From NCBI GenBank assembly GCA_944385035.1, contig CALWVV010000001.1:248001-312000 (forward strand): a stretch of DNA of 64,000 nucleotides. The letters run 5' to 3'. Below, one piece after another: positions 35,390 through 44,030 of this stretch. Under the pieces are notes generated by a model that had not been told where the DNA came from, made no database searches, and was given only the letters and a program-made list of their open reading frames with translations. The translations under genes and the position numbers were made by a program. Source of the stretch: an uncultured Oscillospiraceae bacterium. GTDB taxonomy: Bacteria > Bacillota > Clostridia > Oscillospirales > Oscillospiraceae. Position 1 is the stretch's first letter, and every line of letters begins with the position of its first letter.

Positions 35390-35713
35390 GTGATAGATTA
35401 TAAGCTTATAGGCAGCAGAATAAAGAACCGGCGAATCAGCCAGAAGCTGTCACAAGATCAGTTGGCGGAAATGGCCGATATCACGCCAGTATATCTATCC
35501 CGAATAGAGAATGGTCACGCCAAGCCATCGCTGGATGTATATGAAAGGCTTTGCGGATTTTTGGACTGTGATCTGGCATATCTCTTTTGCGGGGTCTCCG
35601 TAGAATCAAACCACTATCAGTGTGAAAAAATATTAGAATTGTTTCAGCTGTGTACTCCAAGGGTAAAGCTCGCCGCATTACACATCCTGGAACTGCTTTC
35701 ACAATTGAAGTAA
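35390..35713 (+). CDS. XRE-family DNA-binding regulator
   Basis: 107 residues. An HTH_3 domain fills the first 65 (SRIKNRRISQKLSQDQLAEM, then DITPVYLSRIENGHAKPSLD), and a short helical tail with Cys residues follows. It is cytoplasmic and probably a transcriptional repressor; the target is unknown. The start is a GTG at 35390-35392 preceded by GGGGTGAT. It is divergent from the GGDEF/EAL gene, sharing a 122-base region, so it may control that promoter. Confidence 0.85.
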   Translation: MIDYKLIGSRIKNRRISQKLSQDQLAEMADITPVYLSRIENGHAKPSLDVYERLCGFLDCDLAYLFCGVSVESNHYQCEKILELFQLCTPRVKLAALHILELLSQLK

Positions 35714-35765
35714 ATAGATTCTGTTATAGAACATTATATATTTTCAACCACCAACCCTCTACCGC

Positions 35766-35800
35766 CGATGTAAAATCCAAGGCTATTTGCGTAAAATTTG
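35766..35800 (+). promoter_or_regulatory. Possible LytTR-type direct repeat
   Basis: GTAAAAT occurs at 35770-35776 and 35791-35797, exactly 21 bp apart. The second copy lies in a 14-base block (35787-35800) identical to one of the two repeats found before the LytTR regulator gene (40808-40821). A TAAAAT hexamer follows near 35828. The match of sequence and spacing suggests a second target of that regulator; the first half-site is weak. Confidence 0.35.
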
Positions 35801-35988
35801 CTTGCTGTACACGGCAGTATTTTCTATTAAAATAGACCAATAAAGCCGAATCCCTTCAGACCGGAAACCACTGCATTATTTTGACTGCATGCACAGCGCA
35901 TGATAGGCAGACATCCGAGCTTTCAGAATCGGCTCAGAGATAAATATAAACAGAAAAATCAGTTTTGACAAGGCTTTCCGCACAAGTC

Positions 35989-36027
35989 AGCCCCCGTTTT
36001 TCGAACCATTTTCGAAAAGCGGGGGCT
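35989..36027 (+). terminator. Stem-loop, probable terminator
   Basis: A 17-bp stem (35989-36005 with 36011-36027, one G-T wobble) with a 5-base loop, GC-rich at its base and followed by a short T stretch. It lies well past the XRE stop and before the lipoprotein gene. Confidence 0.6.
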
Positions 36028-36187
36028 GTTTACCGATTTTGCGCAAAAGGAGGCAAATTTTTTGCATTTGGTTCACAATGACAAAATTATCATTAAACTA
36101 AACTTACACCCAAGCAGGAAAGGAGCAAGCAGTGCCGGAAAGTTTCAAATCCAGGCAACTGCAGTAGTTTCAGCAAGGAGGAATCCA

Positions 36188-36910
36188 TTGATTTTGAGAA
36201 GCAAGCGATTTGCTGCGGCTGCCGCCTGGCTAATCCTGAGTCTGCTGCCGCTGGCTGGATGTGTAAGCGAGCCCCCACTCTCCATTGAACAGCTGTGGGA
36301 AGCCGCTATGGCCGATGCAGTATTCAGCGAGGACAGCGAGGTAAAAGAGCTGGTCTGCCTGACCCAGCAGGACCCACAGGTCATCTGGGACGAGACGGGA
36401 AAGCGGGTGCTGTTGGTCACCTGGCACAGCTACGAAGAGCCATGTAAACCGGGAGAAGCATTGGAACACCAGGATATCTGGGCCACCTCTCTGGGGGAAT
36501 TGACAGACTGGTACCTGGAAAACAACCGCAGTGTCACTGACTGGGAGCTGCGGTTTGCGCAGCTGCTGGGCGTTCATGCCGACGAAGGGTATACCCGCTT
36601 CACCGCCTTCTGGGTAGATCCATCTGAGGTGATCCGCCCCGCCTATGTCACCGATGTGACCGCCCAGATGACGAACGGGTACGATCAGGTCACAGACCCG
36701 GCGTACCGAGCATGGTTTGACAGCAATATTCTCTATTCCTATTTTGAGAGCGACTACCCCTGGACCAGGCTGGGCTACACCTACGACTGGAGCGGCGGGG
36801 ATTCGCCCTATGGCCTCACCGAATTTCTAGTTGCTGACGGGAGTAAGGCAGAGATCGCCTTTACCTATTCCACGGAGGATTTTGTGGACTGGTTGGGGTC
36901 CCGATCCTGA
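36188..36910 (+). CDS. Lipoprotein of unknown function (TTG start)
   Basis: 240 residues. The TTG at 36188-36190 is chosen because AAGGAGG lies 6 bases upstream and it gives a compact lipoprotein signal (MILRSKRFAAAAAWLILSLL, then LAGC with the lipidated Cys near residue 25); an ATG-started longer frame lacks these. The mature part contains conserved-looking WDETGKRVLLVTWHSY and WATSLGELTDWY segments and is probably an extracytoplasmic globular domain. No family was recognised. The next gene follows 27 bases later. Confidence 0.7.
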   Translation: MILRSKRFAAAAAWLILSLLPLAGCVSEPPLSIEQLWEAAMADAVFSEDSEVKELVCLTQQDPQVIWDETGKRVLLVTWHSYEEPCKPGEALEHQDIWATSLGELTDWYLENNRSVTDWELRFAQLLGVHADEGYTRFTAFWVDPSEVIRPAYVTDVTAQMTNGYDQVTDPAYRAWFDSNILYSYFESDYPWTRLGYTYDWSGGDSPYGLTEFLVADGSKAEIAFTYSTEDFVDWLGSRS

Positions 36911-36937
36911 TCATTGATGAGAGAAAGGAAAAGACAT

Positions 36938-37135
36938 ATGAAACAACACTGTGACAATCAGCGGGAGTGCCCCTGCACCTACGCCTGCCCCCGGCACGGA
37001 AAATGCTGCGAATGTGTCGCCCACCATCGCGATCACAACGAAGGCGTGCCGGGCTGTTTCTTCTCCAAGGAGGCGGAAGCCACCTACGACCGCAGCATCG
37101 AGGCGCTGGCGCGGGATCATGGCATAATCCAATAA
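36938..37135 (+). CDS. DUF6485 family Cys-rich protein
   Basis: 65 residues starting MKQHCDNQRECPCTYACPRH. Eight Cys and several His (for example GKCCECVAHHRDHNEGVPGC, ending FFSKEAEATYDRSIE) make the pattern of DUF6485, a short family likely to bind metal. Function is unknown. An AAAGGAAAA site precedes the ATG. It is placed between the lipoprotein and the NCS2 permease on the same strand. Confidence 0.8.
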   Translation: MKQHCDNQRECPCTYACPRHGKCCECVAHHRDHNEGVPGCFFSKEAEATYDRSIEALARDHGIIQ

Positions 37136-37193
37136 GTCGGATGGCTAACCTGCCGGGGACTGACCCGCCGGCCGAGAAAGGAGTGACAGAGCG

Positions 37194-38594
37194 ATGGCAG
37201 AAAAGCTGTTTCACATTACTGAAAAGGGTTCTAATATCCGCACGGAGCTTCTGGCAGGCCTGACTACATTCATGACCATGGCGTATATCCTTATGGTAAA
37301 CTCCGGTATGTTTGCCGAGCTGCCCGGCGTGTCCTATTCTGCAATTTATATCGCCACAGCCCTCTCCGCAGCCATTGGTACGATTCTGATCGGACTTCTG
37401 GCCAATCTGCCCCTGGCCCAGGCGTCTGCCATGGGCTCCAATGCCTTTTTTGTCTATACCGTGTGCATGGGCTTCGGGTTGAGCTACGCCAACGCCCTGG
37501 TCCTGATCCTTTTGGACGGAATCGCTTTTGTCATTTTAACGGTAACCGGTCTTAGGAAAAAGATCTTTCACGCCATTCCCACATCCGTACGCTTGACCAT
37601 TCCTGCGGGAGTGGGCCTGTTTATTGCATTTATCGGACTGCAGAACGCCGGTATCGTCGTGGCAGATCCCGAAACCTTTGTGGACCTGGCGTCGTTCAAT
37701 CTGTTTTTCGGCTCAGCCGCCTGGTCGGATGTGATGCCCATTCTGGTGACCCTGGCCGCCCTGACCGCCATTGCCGTTATGACATGCAGGGGAGTAAAGG
37801 GCGCCGTTCTGTGGGGCATCCTGGGAGGCACCCTCCTGTATTACCTGCTGGGCATTACCGTTCCAGGGTTCTATTCCGATTTTAATACCGCTCTGAATTT
37901 AAATCCCTTTACGGCATTCGGGGAATTTAGCGCCTCGGCCTTTGGCCGGGTCTTTACGGAGGGTTTTGACTTTTCCTACTATCTGGTCGACCATAACCCC
38001 GCAGAGCTGGCCCTGCTCATCAGCACTACCTCCCTGGCCTTCTGCCTGGTCGATATGTTTGATACCATCGGAACCTTATACGGCGCCTGTGCCCGAGGTA
38101 ATCTGCTGACCCAGGAAGGTGAGGTGCCCAATATGGAGCGGGCCATGCTGGCTGACGCCGTGGCCACGGTCTGCGGCGCCGTGTGCGGGACCTCCACAGT
38201 CAGCTCCTATGTGGAGGCCTCCGCCGGCATCGCCGAGGGCGGTAAGACCGGACTGTCCGCTATGACCACCGGCGGACTCTTTCTCCTTGCCATGTTCTTC
38301 AGCCCTGTGGCCTCCCTTGTGCCAAACTGCGCCACATCGGCGGCTTTGATCTATGTGGGCATTCTCATGATGGACTGTACCAAAAAAATAAACTGGCAAA
38401 ACACCGGAGAGGCTGTTCCGGCGTTCCTGACCCTGGCGATCATGCCTATGACCTACAACATTTCCTATGGAATCGCCTTTGGCATTCTCTCCCACGTTCT
38501 GATTCAGGTATTTTCCGGCAGAGGAAAAGAGCTCAATGTGGGGACCTGGGTCATTGCGGGGCTGTTTACGGTGATGTTCCTGGTCACTCATTGA
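37194..38594 (+). CDS. NCS2 family purine permease (AzgA/PbuG type)
   Basis: 466 residues with about 12-14 membrane segments. Diagnostic stretches are GLTTFMTMAYILMVNS at the start, NAFFVYTVCMGFG, and VDMFDTIGTLYGACARGNL plus a GTSTVSSYVEASAGIAEGG loop near residues 285-345. The family takes up hypoxanthine, guanine or adenine by proton symport. An AAAGGAGTGA site precedes the ATG. Purine supply fits a cell with a xanthine-dehydrogenase-type enzyme 14 kb away, but no direct link is visible. Confidence 0.9.
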   Translation: MAEKLFHITEKGSNIRTELLAGLTTFMTMAYILMVNSGMFAELPGVSYSAIYIATALSAAIGTILIGLLANLPLAQASAMGSNAFFVYTVCMGFGLSYANALVLILLDGIAFVILTVTGLRKKIFHAIPTSVRLTIPAGVGLFIAFIGLQNAGIVVADPETFVDLASFNLFFGSAAWSDVMPILVTLAALTAIAVMTCRGVKGAVLWGILGGTLLYYLLGITVPGFYSDFNTALNLNPFTAFGEFSASAFGRVFTEGFDFSYYLVDHNPAELALLISTTSLAFCLVDMFDTIGTLYGACARGNLLTQEGEVPNMERAMLADAVATVCGAVCGTSTVSSYVEASAGIAEGGKTGLSAMTTGGLFLLAMFFSPVASLVPNCATSAALIYVGILMMDCTKKINWQNTGEAVPAFLTLAIMPMTYNISYGIAFGILSHVLIQVFSGRGKELNVGTWVIAGLFTVMFLVTH

Positions 38595-38677
38595 CAAGCG
38601 GAGGAAATATGGACACGGTTACGCATGCGGCAATGGAACTCTGCGTAGCCTCTCCCCGCCTCAAGGCACTGGTGCAG

Positions 38678-38723
38678 AAAAAAGGGGTTCCCGCAGAAAA
38701 CCGGCCTGCGAGAACCCCTTTTT
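38678..38723. terminator. Bidirectional terminator between permease and kinase genes
   Basis: Arms 38678-38696 and 38706-38723 pair with one mismatch around a 9-base loop. A run of A begins the left arm and a run of T ends the right arm, so it can end transcription from both the plus-strand permease and the minus-strand kinase. Confidence 0.75.
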
Positions 38724-38735
38724 CCCTTTTTTCTG

Positions 38736-40019
38736 TTACAGCACCAATCTAAGCCGGAACCAGCCATTTGTCAGTTCAAACTGGCACACAGCACCGTGTT
38801 TCTCACAAAAGGCGGCGATGGACTGTACACCCAGGCCGTGATCTTTCTTTTGGGCCTGGGGCAGGCCGCGGTCATCAAAGGTCACTTGCTTGCTGCAGGG
38901 ATTTGATAGCTCCAGCATAATGCTGGGAGTGCCTACCATCTTGCAGCGGATCTCCCGCTGCTCCCGAGGCAGCTCCAGATTGGCATGGATGGCGTTTTCC
39001 AGGGCATTTGCAAGGACAATAGCCAATTCTCCCTCATTTACGGGGAGGGCACCGGGCAGGGAGATAGCTGCCTCCACCCGAATTCCCTGATTTTGGGCTT
39101 GATCAAAGTAGGAAGAAAACACCGCGTCCAGCACCGGCGGGCGGCACCATCGAATCTCCTTCTGCTCATCCAGACGCTTTTGAGCAGCGTCCAGAAAATC
39201 CAGCGCCGCGTCCTTGTCCCCTCTAGATACCAGCTCCGCAACGGTCTGGAGCCGATGACGCAGGTCGTGGCGTTCGGTGCGGATCGCATGTTCTGCAGCT
39301 TTCACCGCCTCCATGCGGCTGCGCAGGGCAGACACCTGCAGAGCGGACAGCCGAGCCTCATAGCGGGCACTGTTTTCCTTCTGCACTCGATCAAAAAAGA
39401 GATACATCAGGTAATAGGCTCCGCTGCATACGATCATCAAGCCGTAGGTCAGCACAATAATCACAGAGGAATTAGCCGAATAGCTGGCGGTATACAGCAT
39501 GGCAATAAATGCGGAAAATGGGATGAGGCAAAGAATCCCCCAGCTGCGATTGAGTTGGTGAAGCATTTGCCGGTATGTAAGGCTGAACCGCCGCAGGATA
39601 AAAAACATTAGGAAAAAGGAAAGCGCACGTACGGCAAAGGAATAGTATTCGCAATATTTGTTGTGCTGGAGAAGCAATGCGGCCAACATTTCGTTCGCTG
39701 TCCCGATGCAGCCAACAAACAGGCCGGTAATAATACTGAACGCGGCACGGAAATCCCGATACTGCGAACACCAAAGTGTGACCACAATGTAAGGGACCGT
39801 CACGGTAAAGAAGCCCGCACGATAATAGGTGTCCCAAAAATTCAGAAAAAGCAGTCCTATCAGGTTGGAGCCAACAATCAGCACCGCTGAGACGATCCAG
39901 CGGGTCCGCCACTTGGCAACCGGTTTGCGGAAATCAATCAACAGAAACACGAAGCAACCCAAAAAAGCCTGTGAGATTCCAATGTAAAAGGTGTGGTAAA
40001 AATCCAGTTTCAACATCAT
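38736..40019 (-). CDS. AgrC-like sensor histidine kinase (GHKL)
   Basis: 427 residues: six or seven membrane helices, then RHDLRHRL with the acceptor His, N-box ALENAIHANL and G-box DHGLGVQSI. Peptide-sensing kinases of the AgrC/BlpH type have this layout. It follows the LytTR regulator gene by 11 bases and forms a two-component pair with it. Its catalytic half is very similar to that of the kinase at 14258-15535, whereas the membrane half is different. No AgrD-like propeptide gene was found nearby. Confidence 0.9.
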   Translation of the reverse strand: MMLKLDFYHTFYIGISQAFLGCFVFLLIDFRKPVAKWRTRWIVSAVLIVGSNLIGLLFLNFWDTYYRAGFFTVTVPYIVVTLWCSQYRDFRAAFSIITGLFVGCIGTANEMLAALLLQHNKYCEYYSFAVRALSFFLMFFILRRFSLTYRQMLHQLNRSWGILCLIPFSAFIAMLYTASYSANSSVIIVLTYGLMIVCSGAYYLMYLFFDRVQKENSARYEARLSALQVSALRSRMEAVKAAEHAIRTERHDLRHRLQTVAELVSRGDKDAALDFLDAAQKRLDEQKEIRWCRPPVLDAVFSSYFDQAQNQGIRVEAAISLPGALPVNEGELAIVLANALENAIHANLELPREQREIRCKMVGTPSIMLELSNPCSKQVTFDDRGLPQAQKKDHGLGVQSIAAFCEKHGAVCQFELTNGWFRLRLVL

Positions 40020-40030
40020 TCCTCATTCCG

Positions 40031-40780
40031 TCAGTGGTTGTCCAATTTATCGATTTCCGTCAGCCAGTAATTCCCCCAGGCTTTCTTAAACTCCGTGGCC
40101 GCTGTCCGGGGCAGTGAAACGGCTTGCCCATTGTCCAGCAGCGCCATCTGGCCGTTTACCCCAGTCACATGCTGAAAATTGAGCACAAAGCTGGCCCCGC
40201 ACAGGTAAAAGCGTCGGTCGGCCAGCAGGAGCGCCGCCATTTCCCGAAAAGAGCCCCGGATCGTTTGAGAATCTACGGTGCCATTGGTGCAATAATAGCG
40301 CATACAGCGCCCCACCCGCTCCACATACCGGATACTATCCAGAAGGACGCGCCGGGGGCCGTCCGCCGTGGTTACCACAACCGCGTTGTTCCGTTGGCGG
40401 TTCAGTTTCTCCACTGCCCCATCCAGCACCTGAAAGAACTTCCCTTCCTTTACCGGTTTCAGCAGGTAAAAAAATGCCCGGACGTCATAGCTATCGGCGG
40501 CAAAATCGTTGGAGCTGGTAAGATAGATGATTTCTCCGCCTTGCCCCAGCGCCCGCAGGCGGCGGCCGGTGTCAATTCCGCTCAGCTCCGGCATAAGGAT
40601 GTCCAGCACGTAGAGATCAAACCCCTCTGCCTCCTCCGCCCGGTCCAACAGCGAAACACCGCTCTGGAACATCTCCACCTGTCCATTCAGGCCTGGGCGG
40701 GATTGGAGATAGGTATTCAACAGTGACGCCACTTGATCGAGTTGTTTTTCTTCATCGTCACATATAGCGATCCGCAGCAT
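40031..40780 (-). CDS. LytTR response regulator
   Basis: 249 residues. Receiver domain (1-125) with the acidic pair in CDDEE, the phosphorylated Asp in LYVLDILMPELSG and the conserved Lys in FYLLKPV; LytTR DNA-binding domain (about 140-240) with YVERVGRCMRYY and GASFVLNFQHV strands. It partners the kinase directly downstream. GGGAGG lies 7 bases before the ATG at 40778-40780. A pair of 14-base direct repeats just upstream is a likely autoregulatory site. Confidence 0.92.
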   Translation of the reverse strand: MLRIAICDDEEKQLDQVASLLNTYLQSRPGLNGQVEMFQSGVSLLDRAEEAEGFDLYVLDILMPELSGIDTGRRLRALGQGGEIIYLTSSNDFAADSYDVRAFFYLLKPVKEGKFFQVLDGAVEKLNRQRNNAVVVTTADGPRRVLLDSIRYVERVGRCMRYYCTNGTVDSQTIRGSFREMAALLLADRRFYLCGASFVLNFQHVTGVNGQMALLDNGQAVSLPRTAATEFKKAWGNYWLTEIDKLDNH

Positions 40781-40807
40781 GGTTAGCCTCCCCAATGCAA
40801 CAAAGCA

Positions 40808-40842
40808 CAAATTTTACGCAAATTCTATCAAATTTTGCGCAA
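40808..40842 (-). promoter_or_regulatory. LytTR-type operator: 14-bp direct repeat at 21-bp spacing
   Basis: On the minus strand TTGCGCAAAATTTG (40829-40842) and TTGCGTAAAATTTG (40808-40821) differ at one base and are spaced by 21 bp, two helical turns. LytTR regulators such as AgrA and ComE bind imperfect 9-bp direct repeats separated by 12-13 bp, which gives the same period. The repeats end 27 bases before the regulator start codon, so the site is placed for autoregulation. Confidence 0.6.
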
Positions 40843-41304
40843 TAATTTTCCAATTTCAACACATTTTATAAAATAAACATATCATGGAAGCGGAACACCG
40901 TCAAGAGGATTTGGCCGAACTGGCAGAAAGCGGCTGTCCAGGCAGAGCTGTCCCCCAGAGCACAAGGAGAGCCGCACCCTCCACCTCCCGAGTCTCACCA
41001 TCACCAGGAACCGTCACACCCCGCTCAGGCACCGGAGACATAGTCGCATCTGGCAGATATGCACTTCCCCGCTTACTATGATAGGCCAGTGCCAGGCTGT
41101 GCCTGTTTTCTGCGGGACGCCGTGGCTGATTGGGTGAAAAAAGGATACAAAAGGTCCCCGGCCAAAAAGGCCGGGGGCCTATTCTGTGTGACCCTTGCCG
41201 TCAAAGATAGGGTTGGGTAGTAGTCGCCCACCCCCATGCCGCACAGCTGTAAATCTGTAGCCCCTGCCGATGTTCTGTGCTCATGTTTTTCGGCATCCAC
41301 CATT
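40843..41304. other. Long intergenic region with no recognised gene
   Basis: Apart from the hairpin at 41154-41180 (11-bp stem with one wobble, loop of five A) I see no coding, RNA or insertion-sequence signal. Frames are short and lack ribosome sites. Together with the acetyltransferase remnant to its right it looks like decayed sequence. Confidence 0.45.
41154..41180. terminator. GC-rich stem-loop, probable terminator
   Basis: Arms 41154-41164 and 41170-41180 pair over 11 bp with one G-T wobble around AAAAA. It could be the end point of the long molybdenum transcript, which has no hairpin closer to its last gene. Confidence 0.45.
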
Positions 41305-41490
41305 TCAAGAAGCGGTTATGGTGATATCCTCTCCGTCCTTCATCAGCGTCAGCATAAAGGACACCATTTGACGGGTGATATGCTGTCTCCGGTAAACTGG
41401 GACCACTGCCAGGAAGCACAGCATATTGTTTCTTTTGAAAAAACTTGATACGCACCAAACTTTTAACTCCCTGCACAGAGCTGCAGCCAT
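41305..41490 (-). pseudogene. Remnant of a GNAT acetyltransferase
   Basis: One minus-strand frame encodes LCFLAVVPVYRRQHITRQMV and then SFMLTLMKDGEDITIT. This is the beta-4 strand and acetyl-CoA loop (motif A, with RRQHIT in place of RGxGIG) of the GNAT fold. The frame stops directly after this motif, and pieces that could be the C-terminal strand (LYSC-like) are found in other frames downstream. No start with a ribosome site exists. I read it as a decayed gene with frameshifts. Confidence 0.45.
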
Positions 41491-41590
41491 TTCGTATACC
41501 AGATGGCTGCGTTCCTATCGTGCAGATATTCAGCTTGTCCGCATAAATTCGATGGCGTTAATACAGCTTTATGGGAGAAGCAGCGACTGG

Positions 41591-42493
41591 TTACGAATAC
41601 AGCTCCCGCTCCAAAATGCAATCGTTCTTTATACTGCTTACGAGGTAATTCAGCGCCTCCACAACGTGAGGGCGGATGTCCCCGCCGATTAGTACCCGCA
41701 TAATATCCTCGCCGACTTGCAGTTTTCCCTCGTTGATCCATGCCCTTACGTAATAGATCCCTGGCATTTGATATACTTGGGTAATCAGTGCATCCAATAC
41801 GTTTTTATCATAGGAAACGGCCATCCCCACTACACGAGCCGAAGATTCCACTCCCTGCCGCACGCTCGCCTTGGCGGTCTCCCGAACTGTACCGCTATGA
41901 ATGAGATACATGCCTACCTTTGGGGCACTGGGGGCCGTTTTGGCCTCCCGCAGCCACCAGTCCATAGAAGGTGGGTTTTGAGCGCTCTCCGCCACAGGGT
42001 TAGAAGCGCATTCCGCCGAACCGTTGCTTAGTATCATTTCTACCCCATGTCTGATCGGCTCCAGCACAGCCTGAAGATTTTCTCGCGCGCCGGTTTCACT
42101 GCCGGGAAGATTGACAATCAGAGTGCTTCCCCGAATCCCCGCTTCTGCCCGCGACAGGCATCCCCTGTCTGTCCGCTTCACACTTTCCCCGCGCATAAGC
42201 TCCGGAATTCCCGGTGTCCTGCGGTCAATGACTGCCAGCGTAGCTTCCGGCGTCACATCACGGGGGGAAAAGCCAGTTCCTCCCGTGGTCAGCACAAGCT
42301 GGATTTTTTTCTCATCCGCACAGAAAATCAGCTCTTTTTTGATGGTTTCCAGATCATCAGGAATTATTTTGGTGTACTCTACTTTCCATCCCCGATGTTC
42401 CAGCATATCACACACAGCCGGGCCACTGGTATCAATCCGTTCGCCCCTGGCACCTGTATCGCTGACGGTAATCACTGCGGCTGTGTTTCCCAT
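41591..42493 (-). CDS. MogA/MoaB domain fused to a MoaE-like domain
   Basis: 300 residues. The N-terminal 160 are a MogA/MoaB molybdopterin adenylyltransferase-type domain (AVITVSDTGARGERIDTSG, LVLTTGGTGFSPRDVTPEAT, LIVNLPGSETGARENL). The C-terminal 110 resemble MoaE, the large subunit of molybdopterin synthase (VGMYLIHSGTVRETAKASV, GKLQVGEDIMRVLIGGDIR, SSIKNDCILERELY). In MoaE the end normally has two catalytic Lys; here one is kept (IKND) and the second appears to be Glu. The ATG at 42491-42493 follows AAGGAAGAG and lies inside the end of moaC. It probably combines steps of cofactor assembly; no MoaD gene is present in the window. Confidence 0.82.
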   Translation of the reverse strand: MGNTAAVITVSDTGARGERIDTSGPAVCDMLEHRGWKVEYTKIIPDDLETIKKELIFCADEKKIQLVLTTGGTGFSPRDVTPEATLAVIDRRTPGIPELMRGESVKRTDRGCLSRAEAGIRGSTLIVNLPGSETGARENLQAVLEPIRHGVEMILSNGSAECASNPVAESAQNPPSMDWWLREAKTAPSAPKVGMYLIHSGTVRETAKASVRQGVESSARVVGMAVSYDKNVLDALITQVYQMPGIYYVRAWINEGKLQVGEDIMRVLIGGDIRPHVVEALNYLVSSIKNDCILERELYS

Positions 42494-42990
42494 TGTGTCT
42501 CTTCCTTTCTGATGTAATTTCCACGGACCCCTCCGGTCTTCTCCAGCAACCGGATCTCTTGGATCACAATGTCCCTCTGAACCGCCTTGCACATATCGTA
42601 GATGGTCAATGCCGCGGCACTGACTGCCGTCAGCGCTTCCATCTCCACCCCTGTTTTCCCACTACAGACAACGCTGGCCCTGATTTCCACACAGCACCTG
42701 TGTTCGTCCAAACTCAGCTCCAGGTCTACCCCATCCAAAAAAACTGGATGGCACATAGGGATCAGCTCAGCAGTTCGTTTGGCTCCCATAATCCCAGCAA
42801 TCTGTGCCACAGTCAGCACATCTCCCTTTTTCACTCCTCCGCTGCGGATCCGCTCCAAGGTACCCTTGCTTACCATAACCCGCGCCGCCGCCACAGCAGT
42901 CCGGCGGCTGTCCGGTTTTTCGCCCACACAAACCATTCTGGCCCGCCCTTGGCGATTAAAATGGGTAAAATCTTCCCGGTTCTCATCCAT
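42472..42990 (-). CDS. moaC: Cyclic pyranopterin monophosphate synthase MoaC
   Basis: 172 residues from ATG 42988-42990 (FTHFNRQGRARMV near the start is the usual MoaC beginning). Conserved active-site stretches are KGDVLTVAQIAGIMGAKRT, LIPMCHPVFLDGVDL and GVEMEALTAVSAAALTIYDM with the catalytic Lys in CKAV. It converts the MoaA product to cPMP, the first stable intermediate of molybdenum cofactor synthesis. The frame is open upstream to 43065, but an AAGGGG site 8 bases from 42990 supports the shorter start. It overlaps the next gene by 22 bases. Confidence 0.92.
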   Translation of the reverse strand: MDENREDFTHFNRQGRARMVCVGEKPDSRRTAVAAARVMVSKGTLERIRSGGVKKGDVLTVAQIAGIMGAKRTAELIPMCHPVFLDGVDLELSLDEHRCCVEIRASVVCSGKTGVEMEALTAVSAAALTIYDMCKAVQRDIVIQEIRLLEKTGGVRGNYIRKEETQWETQPQ

Positions 42991-43075
42991 ACCTCCCACC
43001 CCTTTCACAGTCTGCCGATGGAACAAAACCAGTTGCGGTTCCTTGTCCAATCGTCTTTGGATCATCTATCCTGCA

Positions 43076-44029
43076 CTAGCCGCCAATTTCGTTCATATTC
43101 CGGCCCGCTCCACTGGGACAGCGCACACCGAGGCCACCGTGTCCTTCCGGTTTTCCCATAATAGCGTTCCGGAACTGGGCCGCAACTTCCTCATATTTGA
43201 GTCCCTTGATGTTATATTCCGCATTGGAATGAAGGCAGGGTTTTATCTTTCCGTCCGCCGTGAGGCGAATGCGGCTGCATTGCGAGCAAAACTGATGGCT
43301 GACCGGACTGATAAGGCCGATGTTTCCCTTTGCCCCTGGTAAGCGGTACAGCTGTGCCACTCCGCCATCCCCATTGATTTTTCTCAGCTGAGGCAGCCTG
43401 TCCAGCACCACTTCGTTTTTGACCATGGCCCGCTGCTCAAGTTCATCCCCACGATTCATGGGCATAAGTTCAATAAAGCGTACATCCACCGGGCTGCGCA
43501 AGGTCAGCTCTGCCAGCTTCTGGATCTCGTCATCATTAAAGCCCCTGATTAAAACCGAATTGATTTTCACCTGTTCAAATCCGGCATCCAGAGCGCTTTG
43601 GATCCCGGCAAGGGCGGAACCAAAGTGATCGCGCCGGGTAATATAAAAATATTTTTGGGGATTTAAGGTATCAAGGCTGATATTTACCCGGCGGACACCA
43701 GCCTCCCGCAGAGGCTTTGCCAGCCGGGGCAATAAAATGCCGTTGGTGGTTATACAGACTTCACGAATTCCTTCCACCTTACTCACATGATCGCAGATGG
43801 AAAGGATATTCCGCTTGACCAACGGTTCACCCCCGGTGATTCGCAGCTTGCTTATCCCCAAAGAGGCCGCTGCTTTCACCGCCATCACCATTTCTTCTTC
43901 CGTCAGCATCTCCTCACGGCGTTTTTTACAGATCCCATCCTCCGGCATACAGTAACGGCAGCGCAAATTACAACGCTCGGTTACCGAGAGCCGGAGATAG
44001 TCCACCCTTCTCCCATAGGTATCCTCCAT
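43076..44029 (-). CDS. moaA: GTP 3',8-cyclase MoaA (radical SAM)
   Basis: 317 residues. N-terminal radical SAM cluster motif CNLRCRYC, the SAM-binding LRITGGEPLV, a C-terminal second 4Fe-4S site (CSQCSRIRLTADGKIKPCL) and a terminal Gly-Gly, which is needed for activity in known enzymes. It catalyses the first step from GTP. The ATG 44027-44029 is preferred over an upstream TTG because GGAAGG lies 7 bases before it. Start and upstream stop are nearly contiguous, with the MoeA-like gene ending at 44031. Confidence 0.94.
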   Translation of the reverse strand: MEDTYGRRVDYLRLSVTERCNLRCRYCMPEDGICKKRREEMLTEEEMVMAVKAAASLGISKLRITGGEPLVKRNILSICDHVSKVEGIREVCITTNGILLPRLAKPLREAGVRRVNISLDTLNPQKYFYITRRDHFGSALAGIQSALDAGFEQVKINSVLIRGFNDDEIQKLAELTLRSPVDVRFIELMPMNRGDELEQRAMVKNEVVLDRLPQLRKINGDGGVAQLYRLPGAKGNIGLISPVSHQFCSQCSRIRLTADGKIKPCLHSNAEYNIKGLKYEEVAAQFRNAIMGKPEGHGGLGVRCPSGAGRNMNEIGG

Positions 44030-44030
44030 A

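Larger units (their letters stand above)
35714..36187. other. Intergenic region with a terminator and a LytTR-like site
   Basis: No gene is supported here. Two elements stand out and are listed separately: a GTAAAAT direct repeat at 21-bp spacing (35766-35800) and a 17-bp stem-loop (35989-36027). AAGGAGG just before 36188 is the ribosome site of the lipoprotein gene. Confidence 0.5.

Noticed and set aside
41235-41275. tRNA-like CTGTAAATCTG segment
   Set aside because: It resembles a tRNA-Tyr anticodon arm, but there is no acceptor stem, D arm or TTCGA loop around it.
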